Assembly (NCBI GenBank): GCA_016858145.1
Contig: JAEHOE010000002.1
Location: 1,302,001-1,366,000 of the forward strand
DNA: 64,000 nt
Direction of reading: 5' to 3'
Origin: Edaphochlamys debaryana
Taxonomy: Eukaryota > Chlorophyta > Chlorophyceae > Chlamydomonadales
Positions 34,140-46,100 of this stretch are shown here, piece after piece. Below the pieces are notes generated by a model that was not told the origin of the DNA, ran no database searches, and worked only from the letters and a program-made list of their open reading frames with translations. The position numbers were made by a program, and so were the translations under genes. Position 1 is the first letter of the stretch, and every line of letters starts with the position of its first letter.

Positions 34140-37100
34140 CTAGAGCCCCAGCAGATCGGCTCGGGAGTTGTGTAGCATGGTGGTGTCGAACTCGAGCCCC
34201 CCCGCGCCCCACAGCGCCGCCAGCTGCCGGTAGCACCCACCATCAAGGTACAGTGGCCGGCCGCGGCGGAGGTCGGGATCCTCGTCGCCTGTGGCATGGA
34301 TGATGGGGACAGGGGACGATGAGCGGGGTATTAAAGTGGAGATAAGGTATTAAGGTTGAGTTGGCTTGTCATATCAGATGCGATCGGAGTAAGGAACAAC
34401 AGGTGTTGAGGTTCAGATGAGGTAGTAAGGTTGAGTAAGTTTTGCGTGGAAGGCCGGCCGCGGCGCAGATGCGATCGGAGTAAGGAACAACAGGTGTTGA
34501 GGTTCAGATGAGGTAGTAAGGTTGAGTAAGTTTTGCGTGGAAGGCCGGCCGCGGCGCAGAGCGGGGTCCTCGTTGCCTGCGGGAGGGGATTCTAAGGCGT
34601 GCGGGTGAAGAAGAAAATCAGTGGACGGGATAGTTGGCGCCGGACGGGTGGGCAGCCTGGGCATTCAAGGCCCCCTTCCACTGCCACCGCGTGTCCCACG
34701 CCCCTGCTGTCCCCCGCCCATCCCGCCAGCCCCCACGCACCGTGTCCGTCCAGGTAGGGCGACTGGCACACCACCAGGCGGTTGCCCCGCAGCGCCATCA
34801 CCCGCGTGGAGCGGAGGCTGCGGGGGGCGGGGGCGGGGTGGGGTGGGGTGGGGTTGCAGCGTACCGAGACAGACACGCAGACGGTAAGACGGACGCGGAT
34901 GGAGGGGGGCGGGGGCGGGGTGGGGGTCGGGTGTGGAGAGGGCACAGACGGAGAGGCGGCAAGGTGAGCCCGCAAGTGCTATGCCGAGCTACGGAGACAG
35001 CCCCTTAGTACCCATCTCGGCCGGCGGCGTTCCCATAGCGCCAGCGCCAGAGCTCCGAGAGCGCGGAGGTCTCACTGGGCCCCTGGGAGCAAGACGCCGT
35101 GTTCAGGAGCCCCTGAGATCCGAGCCCTTCCAGCCCTACCCATCGCCCCGCTGCCACCCACCTCAGCAGCAGGCACGTGCCCCCGCAGCGCTCCCTTGCG
35201 TGCAGCAGCCCCCCGTCCCGCCCCTCCACGCAGCCGCGCCACAGGTTGCACAGGAAGCGGCCGGTGAGCAGGCACAGCCCCGGGTTCTCGGGCGGCGCGC
35301 GGCACTCGGGGCAGGGGGCGTCGGCATAGTGCAGGAACAGGCTCTGGGGTGGCATGGGAGGAGGGGTGGCATGGGAGGAGGGGTGGTATGGGAGGAGGGG
35401 TGACATGGGAGGAGGGGTGACATGGGAGGAGGGGTGACATGGGAGGAGGGGTGACATGGGAGGAAGGGTGACATGGGAGGAGGGGTGACATGGGAGGAGG
35501 GGTGACATGGGAGGAGGGGTGCGCTTTGGGACAAGTTGAGGCGTGGATAGCGTGTCACAGTATATTGTGCGGCCGAGGAATCAATACTTCTTATGGGTCC
35601 CCAGTCCCAAGGACCGTGGCCCCGGCCCTGGCCCCACCTGGAACAGCTGGGGCAGGGGGATGAGCGACGGCGGCGGCAGGGGCTGCGCCGCCCGGACCTC
35701 CTCGCCCGCGGCGCCTGCTGCGTCCCACGCCAGTGCCCGCGGCCCGCACCAGCGCGACAGCACACACGCCAGCAGCGCCTCCTCCAGCGCCGCCGCGCCT
35801 CCGCCTCCGCCGCCGCCACTGCCGCTGCCGCCATTAGTAATATCGCCTCCGCCGCCAACCGTCCGCCCGCCGACAGCTGCCGCCGCCTCGGCGGCGCGGC
35901 GGCGGCTCAGCGTCAAGGCCTCCCCCACCGCCGCCGCTGGCGTCGGCAGGCCAAGCGCCTCCGCCAGCTCCGCTGCCAGCGCCGCCGTCGTCATCGGGCC
36001 GCCGCCGCCGCCGCCGACAGATCCTGCTTCCCCGGCGGTGCCGTTGAGTGCGGTGTATGCGGACAGCAGCCGTGCCTGGGGCGTCTGCCTCGCCAGGGCG
36101 CAGTCGAGGCCGTACAGCCGTACCAAGTACGGCAGCACGTCGGACGCCAGCTGCTCCGCGTGCTGCGCCTGCTGCGTCGGGCCCTGCTGTGCCAGGGCAG
36201 CGCGGTAGAGCCGCACGAGCCGCATCGCGCGTGCTGCGCCGCCGCCCGCGGCCCCGGGTGCCCCCGAGAGGCCTGGGTCGCCGCTGGCTCGCCACAGGGC
36301 GGCTTGCGTCACCTGCGGGCGGGATTGCAGGGACGGTGGGGCAGTTCGGACCAGGGTTCGACAGGGGGGTAGCCATAACTTTCGGGGCGTCCCGGAACCT
36401 CTTCCCTTTCCCCACGGGCATGCAACCGAAGCCGGGCTCCGCCCGGCCGAAATCCTTTCGGGCCCCCCCGGAGCCCCGCCATAACCGTTTCGGGGGCTGC
36501 GCTGCGCACGCTGGTTACTTCAGCGGCCCTTGCCGTGTTGCGCAAGTGATAGGAGTATGTAAGGGGGACAAGGCAAACCCAGGATGACCTGGAGACAGAA
36601 AGCACGCTTGCTACAAGCCCATAGCCTTGGCCAGCGCGGCGGCGGCTCCGCCACCCTCCTCCTCCTCTCCCTCCTCGCTTCCGCCCTCCTCCTCGTCATC
36701 GCTTCCTGCCCCCTCGCTCTCGCTCTCGCTGTCGCTGAGCGCCTCGTCATCACTGGCCGGATACACCAGCTCATCAACCTCAGCATCCTCAACCTCCTCG
36801 TCGTTCTCGTTATCAACCCCGAACTGAATGCGCTTTGCAGCCGTGGCCTCAAACAGGGCGTGCAGCCAGCCCTTGAAACCCTTAACGTGGTAGGCCTGGG
36901 CAGCTTCGGCTGCTGGTCTTTCTTCTTGGGCGGCATGGCTCTAGAGCCCGTGTCTATGCGTGCACTTCTTAATATAAGCTAGGAGTAAGGAATGAAGAGT
37001 GTGGGAATATCTATGGGGGCCGGCAGCGTGAGGGTGGTCAACTTTGCAAGCGCGAAGGACGAGCACATGTCGCACCGCTTCGCGGCGCCCGGCGGGGCCC

Positions 37101-40100
37101 TGCGGGCCCCGCAACCGACCCCTTCACCCCTAAAATTCTCTTTGGGGCCAACCGGAGCGGTCCGGCCGGCCCTGCGGGCCGGCCCCCGGAGCGGCACGCT
37201 CCGCGTGCCCAAACCCTTCGGGGGAAACCGGAGCCGGCCTTCGGCCGGCTCCGGGTTCCCGGGCCGCAGTCAGAAAGTTTTCGGGGCCCGAACGGGGTGT
37301 AGAACCCTGGTTCGGACCTGTGCATTTCACTTCGGCTGCCGGGGCCGTTGACTGAGTCCGGTCCAAGGAGCACGGTCCTCCGGAACGGCAAGGGTGGTGG
37401 AGAGCATTGGCACCTGTCTGGGTCCTGAGACTAAACCCTGGCTCCTGACTCTCCTGCCCGCGAGTCATGCCCGCTCAATGTCGACCTCTCCACCCAGCCC
37501 CCCACCTGCAGCGGCCATACCACCCGCAGCAGCGCCCGCAGCAGCTGCTGGGGGGTGGAGGGGAGGCAGGGCGCGGCGCCGGCGGGGACGGGCGCTCCAG
37601 CCAGGGCCGACAGCCCCACTGCGCGGAGCGGGACAAACAAAGGGCCAGCCAAGAAATGTGGGCATTGGAGACTCTCTTCCGTACGAACAAGTTGCGTAGA
37701 ACTTGAGTCAAAAGGGCAGGCGGGGTTTCGGCTGTGGTTTCTACCGTAGTTTGCACGGGCACGGCCCATAGGCGACACGGGCAAATGCATCACCAAAGCA
37801 GTGGTGCCCAGCAAGGGCCCGCGCTTCCCAAGCCCCCCCGCCATCCTACCCGCCAACAGCTCCACGGTCAGCAGCAGGGGGTCTGCCACCAGGTCCTCCA
37901 CACTGCTCATCCGCCGGGAGGCCAGGGCCTGCGGGGCATGGAGGAGGGGGGGGGGCCGCAGGCCGGTTGCAACCAGGGAAAGCTAGGAAACGAAGAAGCC
38001 TACACGCAGAGCGCGCAGGGACACAAGGGAGGAGGGCAGTAGCGCACGTGCATCGACCGTGATGGGCCAGGGAAACGTACCGTGGGTGTGCGGCCCACAC
38101 GCAGAAGGAGAGGCGGCACACACTGCCGGCATCCCTGACGGTCAACCAACGTCCCGCCCGCTTCACCCCACTACCCCCCGCGTTCGCACCCACTACCGCA
38201 GTCCACACCCGTACACTCACGTGCACGTACGACGCTGCGTGCGCGTTGGAGCCGCGCCCCCGTGCCGCCCCGTCGTCCCCCGCCTGACTGGCGGCAAGCC
38301 TGCACGAGGGCATGCGTGAGTGCCGTACAGTGAGTGCCGTACAGTGAGTGCCGTACAGCAAGTGCCGTACAGAGCGGTGGAATGAAGGGGACACGTGGCT
38401 GCAATTCGGCGGTTAGGACGTGGAGCTGTGCGCGAGGTCGGGCCCGAACCCCTAGTGACGTGGACATGCAGCGGCACTTGGAATGGACCTCAAGGGCAGT
38501 CATGGATCTAGCCAGTGCTAGTGCGCCCAAGCCCCACCTGGACACCACTAGCTCGGGGAGGTAGGGCGGCATGAGCGCCGAAGCGAGGTCCAGCGGCGAC
38601 GCAGGGGCCGGCGGCGCCTCCACCTCCGCCGCCACTGCCGTCGAGGCCTCGGCCGCTGCCGCCTCCGCTGTCCCCATCTCAGGCCCGGGGTGCGGCTCCG
38701 CAGACGGGGAGCTCGGATCGGGATCTGAGTCTGGACCCAATCCGTCGGAGAGGTCGGTGGCGGCGCCGCCGGCGTCCCGCGGGCCGTGCGGCGCGTGCTG
38801 CGGCGGCGCTGCCAGCAGCGTGGGCAGCTCGCACAGCAGCCACCGCAGCTGCTCGTGGAGCGAGGCAAGCAGCGGGCCTGGCGCGTACAGCTGCGCCGCG
38901 TGCGGTGCGTGCTGCGTCCCGCCGTCAGGCCTGGCGGCAGCGGGTAAAACCGCGCCCGTGACCGCGGCCGCGGCGGCCGCTGAGGCGGCGGCGGCAGCGG
39001 CGACGGTCGCTGCGGCGGTAGCAGCGGCGACGGCGGCGCCGCTGGCGGCGGCGCCGCTGCGGCTGTGCACGTGGTGGTGCGCGCGCGGGAGCGCGTCGGC
39101 GCCGCTGCCGACGCCGGCCGCCACCGCCGCCGCCGCCAGCGCCTGGATTGCTCGCCACTGCGCCGCCTCCAGCGCCGGCAGCCCCGCGATGGAGGCAGCG
39201 GCGGCGTAGCCGCCGCCACCGCCACCGCCACCGCCACCGCCACCGCCACCGCCGCCGCCGCCGCCGCCGGCAGCAGCCCCGGCGGCGGCAGATTGCGGCG
39301 GCGGCGGCCGCCGCACTGACTCCCAGTGCGCCAGGTTGTGCGCGAGGGCGGCCCAGATGCGCGCCTGCATGGGAGCGCCCTTCCACGCCGCCGTCACCTC
39401 CGCCACCCGGCGGCACCGCATGCCCATGCTCGGCTCTGCCGGCGGCGGCAGCGCCAGCGGCGGCGGACCTGCCGCCGCCGCCGCCGCTGCTGCAACCTTG
39501 CCCGCGCCGCTCCGCCTTTGCCCCACGCGCCACGGCCAGGCGTCGCCGGCTGCGTCCTGCTCTGCCGGCGCCGCGCCGTCGCCCGACGGCGGCGGCGCAG
39601 CCGCGTCCGGGAGTTGTGCGTCGTTCTGGCGGTTGGCGTCGGCGCTGCCGGCTGCCACTTCCGCCGCCGCTGGCGGCGGCGGGTGGCTGCGCAGGTGTAG
39701 CTGCAGCAGGCGCGCTCGGGCCTCGAGGGTGCGCTCCAACTGGCCGGCGTGGTTGGCGCCTTCACGCATCATCTGGGGAGGAGTCGAAAAAGGAGGCGGA
39801 TGAGAAATGGGATTCAGGGTTCGTGGCATGGCCGGACGTCCGGGCAGGCAACTCCTGAGCCGTATTGCCCTTGCGAAACCCAGGAAAGATACAAAAGGAT
39901 GCCCGAAGGCCAGGAGGTATGCAGCGGGGGAATGCATGAAGGGCGGATGGAAAGTTGGGTTCAGGGTCGTGGGAGCTAGGGGCTAGGACGGATGCATCAA
40001 ACTGTTCACGTGTGCTTGTAAACAAGGCAATACAGCGGCGCCAGCGGCGCCCACCTGATGAGTCATGATGTTAACCGCCTCGCCGTACGACCCGAATGCC

Positions 40101-43100
40101 CTCGTGAATGCGTCGCCGCGGCCCTCGCCGCCGCCGCCACCAGGCCCCGCTGCCGCCGGCCCGCCGCCGCCAGCCGCCCGCACCGCCGGCAGTGCCGACA
40201 CAAGCGCCGCCAGCGGACCCAGGGACCCCAGCGGCGGCGCCGACGGCGGCGCCGTCGCGGCGGCCGAAGTCGAAGCGTCGCCAGCGGCGCCGTCGGGCCC
40301 GGGCGCGTCGGCGGCGGAGGTGCTGCCCGCCGCCGCCAGCGTCGGCAGCTCGGCATCAGACACCCGGATGGGGTGGCTCCACAACGCTCCACTGCCGCTG
40401 CCGCTCCTTGTCGGCGACGCCTCACCAAACCCACCTCCATCCCCTCCGCCGGCGGCGGCGCCGCCAGCTGCCCTGGCGGCGGCCGACGGCGACGCCGGCA
40501 GCGGCTGCGGCGGCCGCCACTCGAAGGGCGCGGCGGGCACGATGCAGTTGGCGAGGCGGCGGCAGACGGGGCACAGGAACTCGCTCATCTCGGGTACCAC
40601 CAGGTGGGAGCCGGGGAAGTGGTTGCCGGACAGGTACTGCCGCAGCTGCCCAGCCACGAAGCGGGCTGGGATTGGGGTAGGGATGGAGGGGGAGGGCATG
40701 CAGAGTGTGTATGGAGAGTGTGTGTCGAGGGCTGAATCGCACGATCATGCTCAGCGGCCCCCTCCCCGACCAAAGGCCACTCACCGGCCTCCCTCCCCAC
40801 CTCCTAGCCCCCACCCCCTTCGAGCTGCCCCCCTCCCACCCCATTGTTCCCCCCCGCCTAGCGCCACTGTCCACAGCCCCACCCTCACTCACCGAAGCAG
40901 TGCGTGTGGATGAGGTGCCCACAGCAGTGCACGTGCACGCCCGCACTCACGTCGGCCTCGCTCACGCACGGCCCATGCCGCCGCCACGCGCGCAGCCACG
41001 GCCCCCGCGCCTCCGCCTCGCCCTCGGCCCCCAGCCCGCCCGGCCCGCCGCCGCCGTCCCCGCCGCCGCCGTCCTCCTCGCCCGCCGCGCGCCGCCGCGC
41101 CGCTGCCGCCGCCGCCGCCACCGCCGCCGCCGCGTCCTCTGGGTCTGGTTGCTGGGGGTCCGCGTCCCAGGCCCGGGGTGTCCGCAGGGGGGCTGACGGG
41201 CAGGCACACATGGCAGTGTGCGCTATCGCCGCCAGAGGGCCCCCGCTGCCGCCCTTGCCAACCCCACCCTCGTGGCACACCGCACACTGGGCGTCCTCCA
41301 CATCCACCGCCAGCCACCGCCCCAGCGGCAGCGCCGCCGGCCCGGCTCCGGCTCCCGTGGCCGCGCCGCCGCCAGCGGCGGCGGCGGCGGCGCCGTCGCG
41401 GCGGATACGGGGCTGTACGGTACGGGTGCCAGGCGGTACGCCATAGTCCATCGACGGAAGGTCCTGCTCCTCGAGGCCTTCGCTCGGGCCCTCCGCCGCG
41501 CCGTCGCCGCTGCCGCTCAAGTCCTCCCCCGCGCTGCCGCCGCCGCCGCCGCCGCCGCCCGTCATCTCCGTGTCGCTATCGCCGCCGCCGCCGCCGTCAC
41601 CGCTCTGCCCTGGCGCGGGACTCGCCCCTGGCCCAACGCCTCCTGATCGAGGCACTGATCCCGGACCCGGACCCGAACCCAAACCCGCGGCCAGCCGACT
41701 CCCGTCCCGTTCATCCTCCTCATCCTCATCCTCCTCGCTTCCGTCGCCGCCGCCGCCGCCGCCCATGGCTCGACGCAAGAAGGCCTCCTGCTGCGCCCTC
41801 ACCTTTGCCATCATGGCAGCCTGCCTGGCCTTGGCGGCATCCCGCCGCTTTTCCGCCTCCGTCGCGCCATCGGCGGCTGCTGCCGCCGCCGCCGCCGGGC
41901 CGCTGGCTGCCGCCGCTGGCGCGGCGGCAGGCGCCGCCGGCGGCGGCGCCGCCAGCAGCCCCGCCGCCCTGCACCCGTCCAGCGCTTCCCGGCAGCGCTG
42001 CTGCAGCCAACGGACGCAGTCGGCGGCCTCGGAGCTGAGGCCGCCGCCGCCGTCGGCGCCGCCGCCGCTGCCGCCACCGCCGCGCGGGCCGGCGGCGCCG
42101 CCAGCGGCGGAGGGCGGCAGCAGAGCGTCTAGGAGCGCTGCGATGCCCGGCCTGGACGAGCCTGGACGTGACCCACTGACAGCGGCGGCGGCGGCTGCGG
42201 CGGCGGCAGGGTCCGGGACCACGACGGCGGCGGAGCCCGCCAGCGCCGCCGCGGCGGTGGTCAGCGCCGCCAGCACCTCCTCCCGGGGCCGCGACGGCTG
42301 CTGCTGCGCGCCCTCCGCCGACCCCTGCCCGTGTCCCTTCTTTGCCTGCCCGTTTCTGTTCCCGGGGCCGAGCCCCTCCTGCTCCTGCCCGTTCCCTGCT
42401 TGCGTGCCTGCCTGGGCCCCCAGCGCAGACAGAAGGTCCTGTGTCCGGTGCAGAGCCAGGGCGAGGAGGTTGAGGCACGGCAGGAGTGCGTCCTCGGTGA
42501 GCCTCGGTGTGCCGGCGGGGTAGGTCTGAGGGGGAGGGGGTCCGACAGGGGCAGGCGGAGGGTGTGGGGCGGTTTGCATGGCCCTGATGCCGTGGCGATG
42601 GGGTTTGCTGGTCAGTACAAAGCAGCAGGAAGAGTCCCCGCCGCCTGCAGCGCCCAGCCCAGCTGGCGCCACCCACCATCCCAGCCCTCCGCTCCACCCA
42701 CCTGCCCCCCTGGCTCACACGAGCAGCCCTCCAGCCCCACCTGCAGCACCCAGCCCAGCTGGCGCCAACCCACCATCCCACCCCTCCGCTCCCCCTTACG
42801 ACCACCCACCTGCCCCCCCTCATCCCCCTTCTACGCCCTCCACACCCACCTGCAGCACCCAGCCCCGCAGCCCCCCCCCCCCGCCCTACCGCCCGCTGCT
42901 CGCTGGCTGTCGCCACACCTTTCCTATCCCGGTTCCCAACTCTACCAAGACCAGTCTACTGCCCCCCTCCTCCCCCAGCCCCACCTGCAGCACCCAGCCC
43001 AGCAGCCGCCACAGCTCCGGCGCCTCCACCAGCCGCTGCATGGGCTCCAGGGAGGGAGGCAGCGCGTGCCGCGGCCGCCGCAGCTGCCAGTGCGGCGCAT

Positions 43101-46100
43101 ACACCTCCCCGCCGCCCCCTCCCTCCCCGCCGCCACCTCCTCCTCCGCCGGCGGCGGATGCGGCGCGCAGGGCGGCCTCCCAGGCCCGGGAGCGCATGGC
43201 GGGGGTGTAGTGCACGAAGCCGGGCTCGAACAGGGCCCAGGCGTCGCGGCGGAGGGCGTACTGCCGCGTCTGCGCCAGGGAAGCTGCGCGGAAGCTGGCC
43301 ACCTCGGCCAGGACCTGTCAGGGGGGTGGTGGGGTGGTGGGGGTGGGGGTGGGGGAGAGGTTGGAAGGGGGGTGTTAAGGGGGGCGCTTAGGGGGCGGAT
43401 GCGGTTGGATGGAGCCACCTCGGCCAGGACCTGTCAGGGGGGTGGCGGGGTGGTGGGCTCGGGTGGTGGGGGTGGGGGTGGTGTGGGGTGGGCGTGCTGA
43501 GGGTGGTTGGTCGGGAGTGGGGGCTTCAGGGGCAGGCACGGACGCGGGAGTCGAGGACCTCTGGGGGGCCGTCTACTGCTGCGGCCCCCTTCCGCCCCCC
43601 GACCCTGGTCCCCTCCCACGAACCTGCTGTTCCTGGCCCTGCCCCTGCCCCCTCCGCTCCCTCGCTCTTCCTCCCTCACCCCTCCCTAGCCCCCAACCCG
43701 CCACCTCTCCCCCCCTCCCCCCCACCTGCTCCATGTCCGCCCGCTGCTGTAGCTCCTGCGGCAGGAGCTCCACCAGCTGGTTGTAGGTCCACTCGCGGAG
43801 GGCCAGCCACTGGGGGGGTGAGGCACGTGGAGTACACAAGACCGGTGGAGCGAGAATGGAGCCAGCTGCACCAGTACGCTGCTCTCCCCACGCCCTCCTT
43901 TCCCTCCTCACCTGCACCAGCAAGGACTTGAGCCGCTCCCGTGGGGGCAGCCCCGACACGCCCCGCTCCCGCAGCACCCCCACCAGCCACCGCAGGGCCT
44001 CGGCGGCGGCGGCGGCGGCCGCGGGGTCGGCGAGGTCCGCGGGGGCGGGGGAGGGGGGCGGAGGCGCGGGAGGGGCGCCGGGAGGCCGGAGCGAGGGCAG
44101 CGCGATGCCTAGGGGGGGGGGGTGAGGAGGGGGGGGGGGTGAGGAGGGGGTGGTGGGTGAGGAGGGGGTGGAGGTGGGAAGGAGGGTGTGGGAGAGGCGA
44201 GGAGGGATCGTCATGGGGGGGAGCGAGTGAGACAGCTGTGCGCTGTACGGAGCGCACAAGGTGTGTACGGCACGAGGTGTTGTGTGCCGTACCTGCCGCG
44301 TCCAGCAGGGGCTTGGCGCCCAGTGCCGCCAGGCTGTCGTACATGGCCACGTGGGGGTCCTCAGCCGCCATCCACAGCTGAGGGGGGGGAGTAAGAGGGC
44401 CAGGGGGGGATTGGAGTTTCGCCCTGGCCTGCACGCTACCCCGCCGTGCCCGTGCCGCCCGGCACGAAACACACACGGCCCCAAACCCCCCTTTCCCCCC
44501 CACCTGCAGCCCCAGCACGTCCAGGTCCATCAGCTCCCGGCTGTTGAGGAAGAAGAGCTCCACCTGCGGAGGCGGGGGTGCGGAGGTGGTGTGTTTAGAA
44601 AGAGGGGCTGGACAAGAAAGGCAACACCGGGAGAAAAGAGTCGCCCGGCGCGCTTGGCTGGAGACCTCCCCAAGGCCCCAGATGCCCCCCCCCCACCTGT
44701 GCCACCTCATCGCCGTTGCGGGGCCACCGCCGCGCAAGCACCTGTGCGCCGGGGGGGGGGGGTTGTTGAGGGACGCTCCCTCACTCCGTACCTCCTGGCC
44801 CTTTACGCGCATGAACCCCCTGAATAAAGGCATGAACCACCTGAACCAAAAAGGCCCTCCTTTCCCTTCCCTTCCCTTCCCTTTCCCCCCCCCCCCCTCC
44901 CTGCACCACACCTGAGCCAGGAAGGCCTGCCCCAGCAGCAGGTGCCCCACCTCCCTCCCCCCTGCCCCCACAGGAATCATCCCCCACTACGCCCAGCCCC
45001 CCCCACCTGCGCCAGGAATGTCTGCCCCAGCAGCAGGTGGCGGCTGATGGGGCGCCAGGCGCTGCCCTCCCCCAGCGAGGCGCCCGCGGACAGCAGCAGC
45101 CGCAGCCGGGCGGAGGCGAGGGAGCCGGCGGGGCCGCCGGCCTGCTCCTGGGCTAGCAGGGCTGGGGGGTGGGGTGTGGGGGAGGAGAGGGAGGGAACGG
45201 GGGCGGGAAGAGGGGCGACAGGGCAGGGAGGGGCTTGAAGAGGGTGCGTTCGGCGCACGGTGGGGCCCCCGCCTGCCGTCGGGTATGGCGGGCGTCGTGT
45301 CCACCCAGCCCGCACAACCGCCGACAGGCTGCTTGTGCCTGCCGCACCGTCTGCCGTACTGTCGATGCAGAAGAAGCCAGCGAAGGCCGGGACCATCCCT
45401 CCGCCAACCGCCAACCCACCCACCCTGTACGAAGGATGCCGCGGTGCGGTGCAGGGGCAGGTGCGGCGAGGCCTCCAGGTGCCCCTCCATAAGGCCCCCG
45501 TACAGGCAGCCGGCGTCGGCCAGCCGCCACACGGGTCCAGATCCAGATCCAGATCCAGATCCGGGGATGCTGCCGGGTGCCAGGCCGCTCCCCCTCAGCA
45601 GCTGCTCGCTGCACCACTCCTCACACGCCTGAAGCGCTTGGCTAAGGGGAGGGAGGGGGGGAAGGGGAGGGGAAAGGGGGGGGTCTCTACGTACCGGGGT
45701 CTCTGGGTTCCTTTGAATGGGTCACGGCCGTCCTCCCATGTCCAGAATCACACCCCTCCTCCCCTCTTTCCCTGTTCCCTACCTCGCGCCCGTGAAGAGG
45801 AGTTCCACCGCGTGTGCCCGCGCCTCAGCGCCCGGGCCGCCTCCTCCTCCTCCTTCCCCTCCCTCTGCGCCCCCTCCGTCGCCGCCGCCGCCGCCTCCCG
45901 CCCTGCCCCCGCCCAGGGTCCCCAGCAGCTCGCAGGTGCAGGCGTGGAGCACGAACTCCGCCGAGGCTGTGAGGGGCACGCGCCAGGCGGGGCGCTCGGG
46001 GGCGGCCCCCGAGACGATGCGGCGGTGGGGGAGCATGGCCTGTCGGGGAAGAGGTGTAGAGGGGGGATACTTATTTGAGCGGGAAACGATAAGGCGGCGG

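Noticed and set aside
38571..39858. Ala/Arg-rich plus-strand open frames
   Set aside because: Antisense of UBR exon 22, whose GCC/GGC repeats lack stops in several frames.
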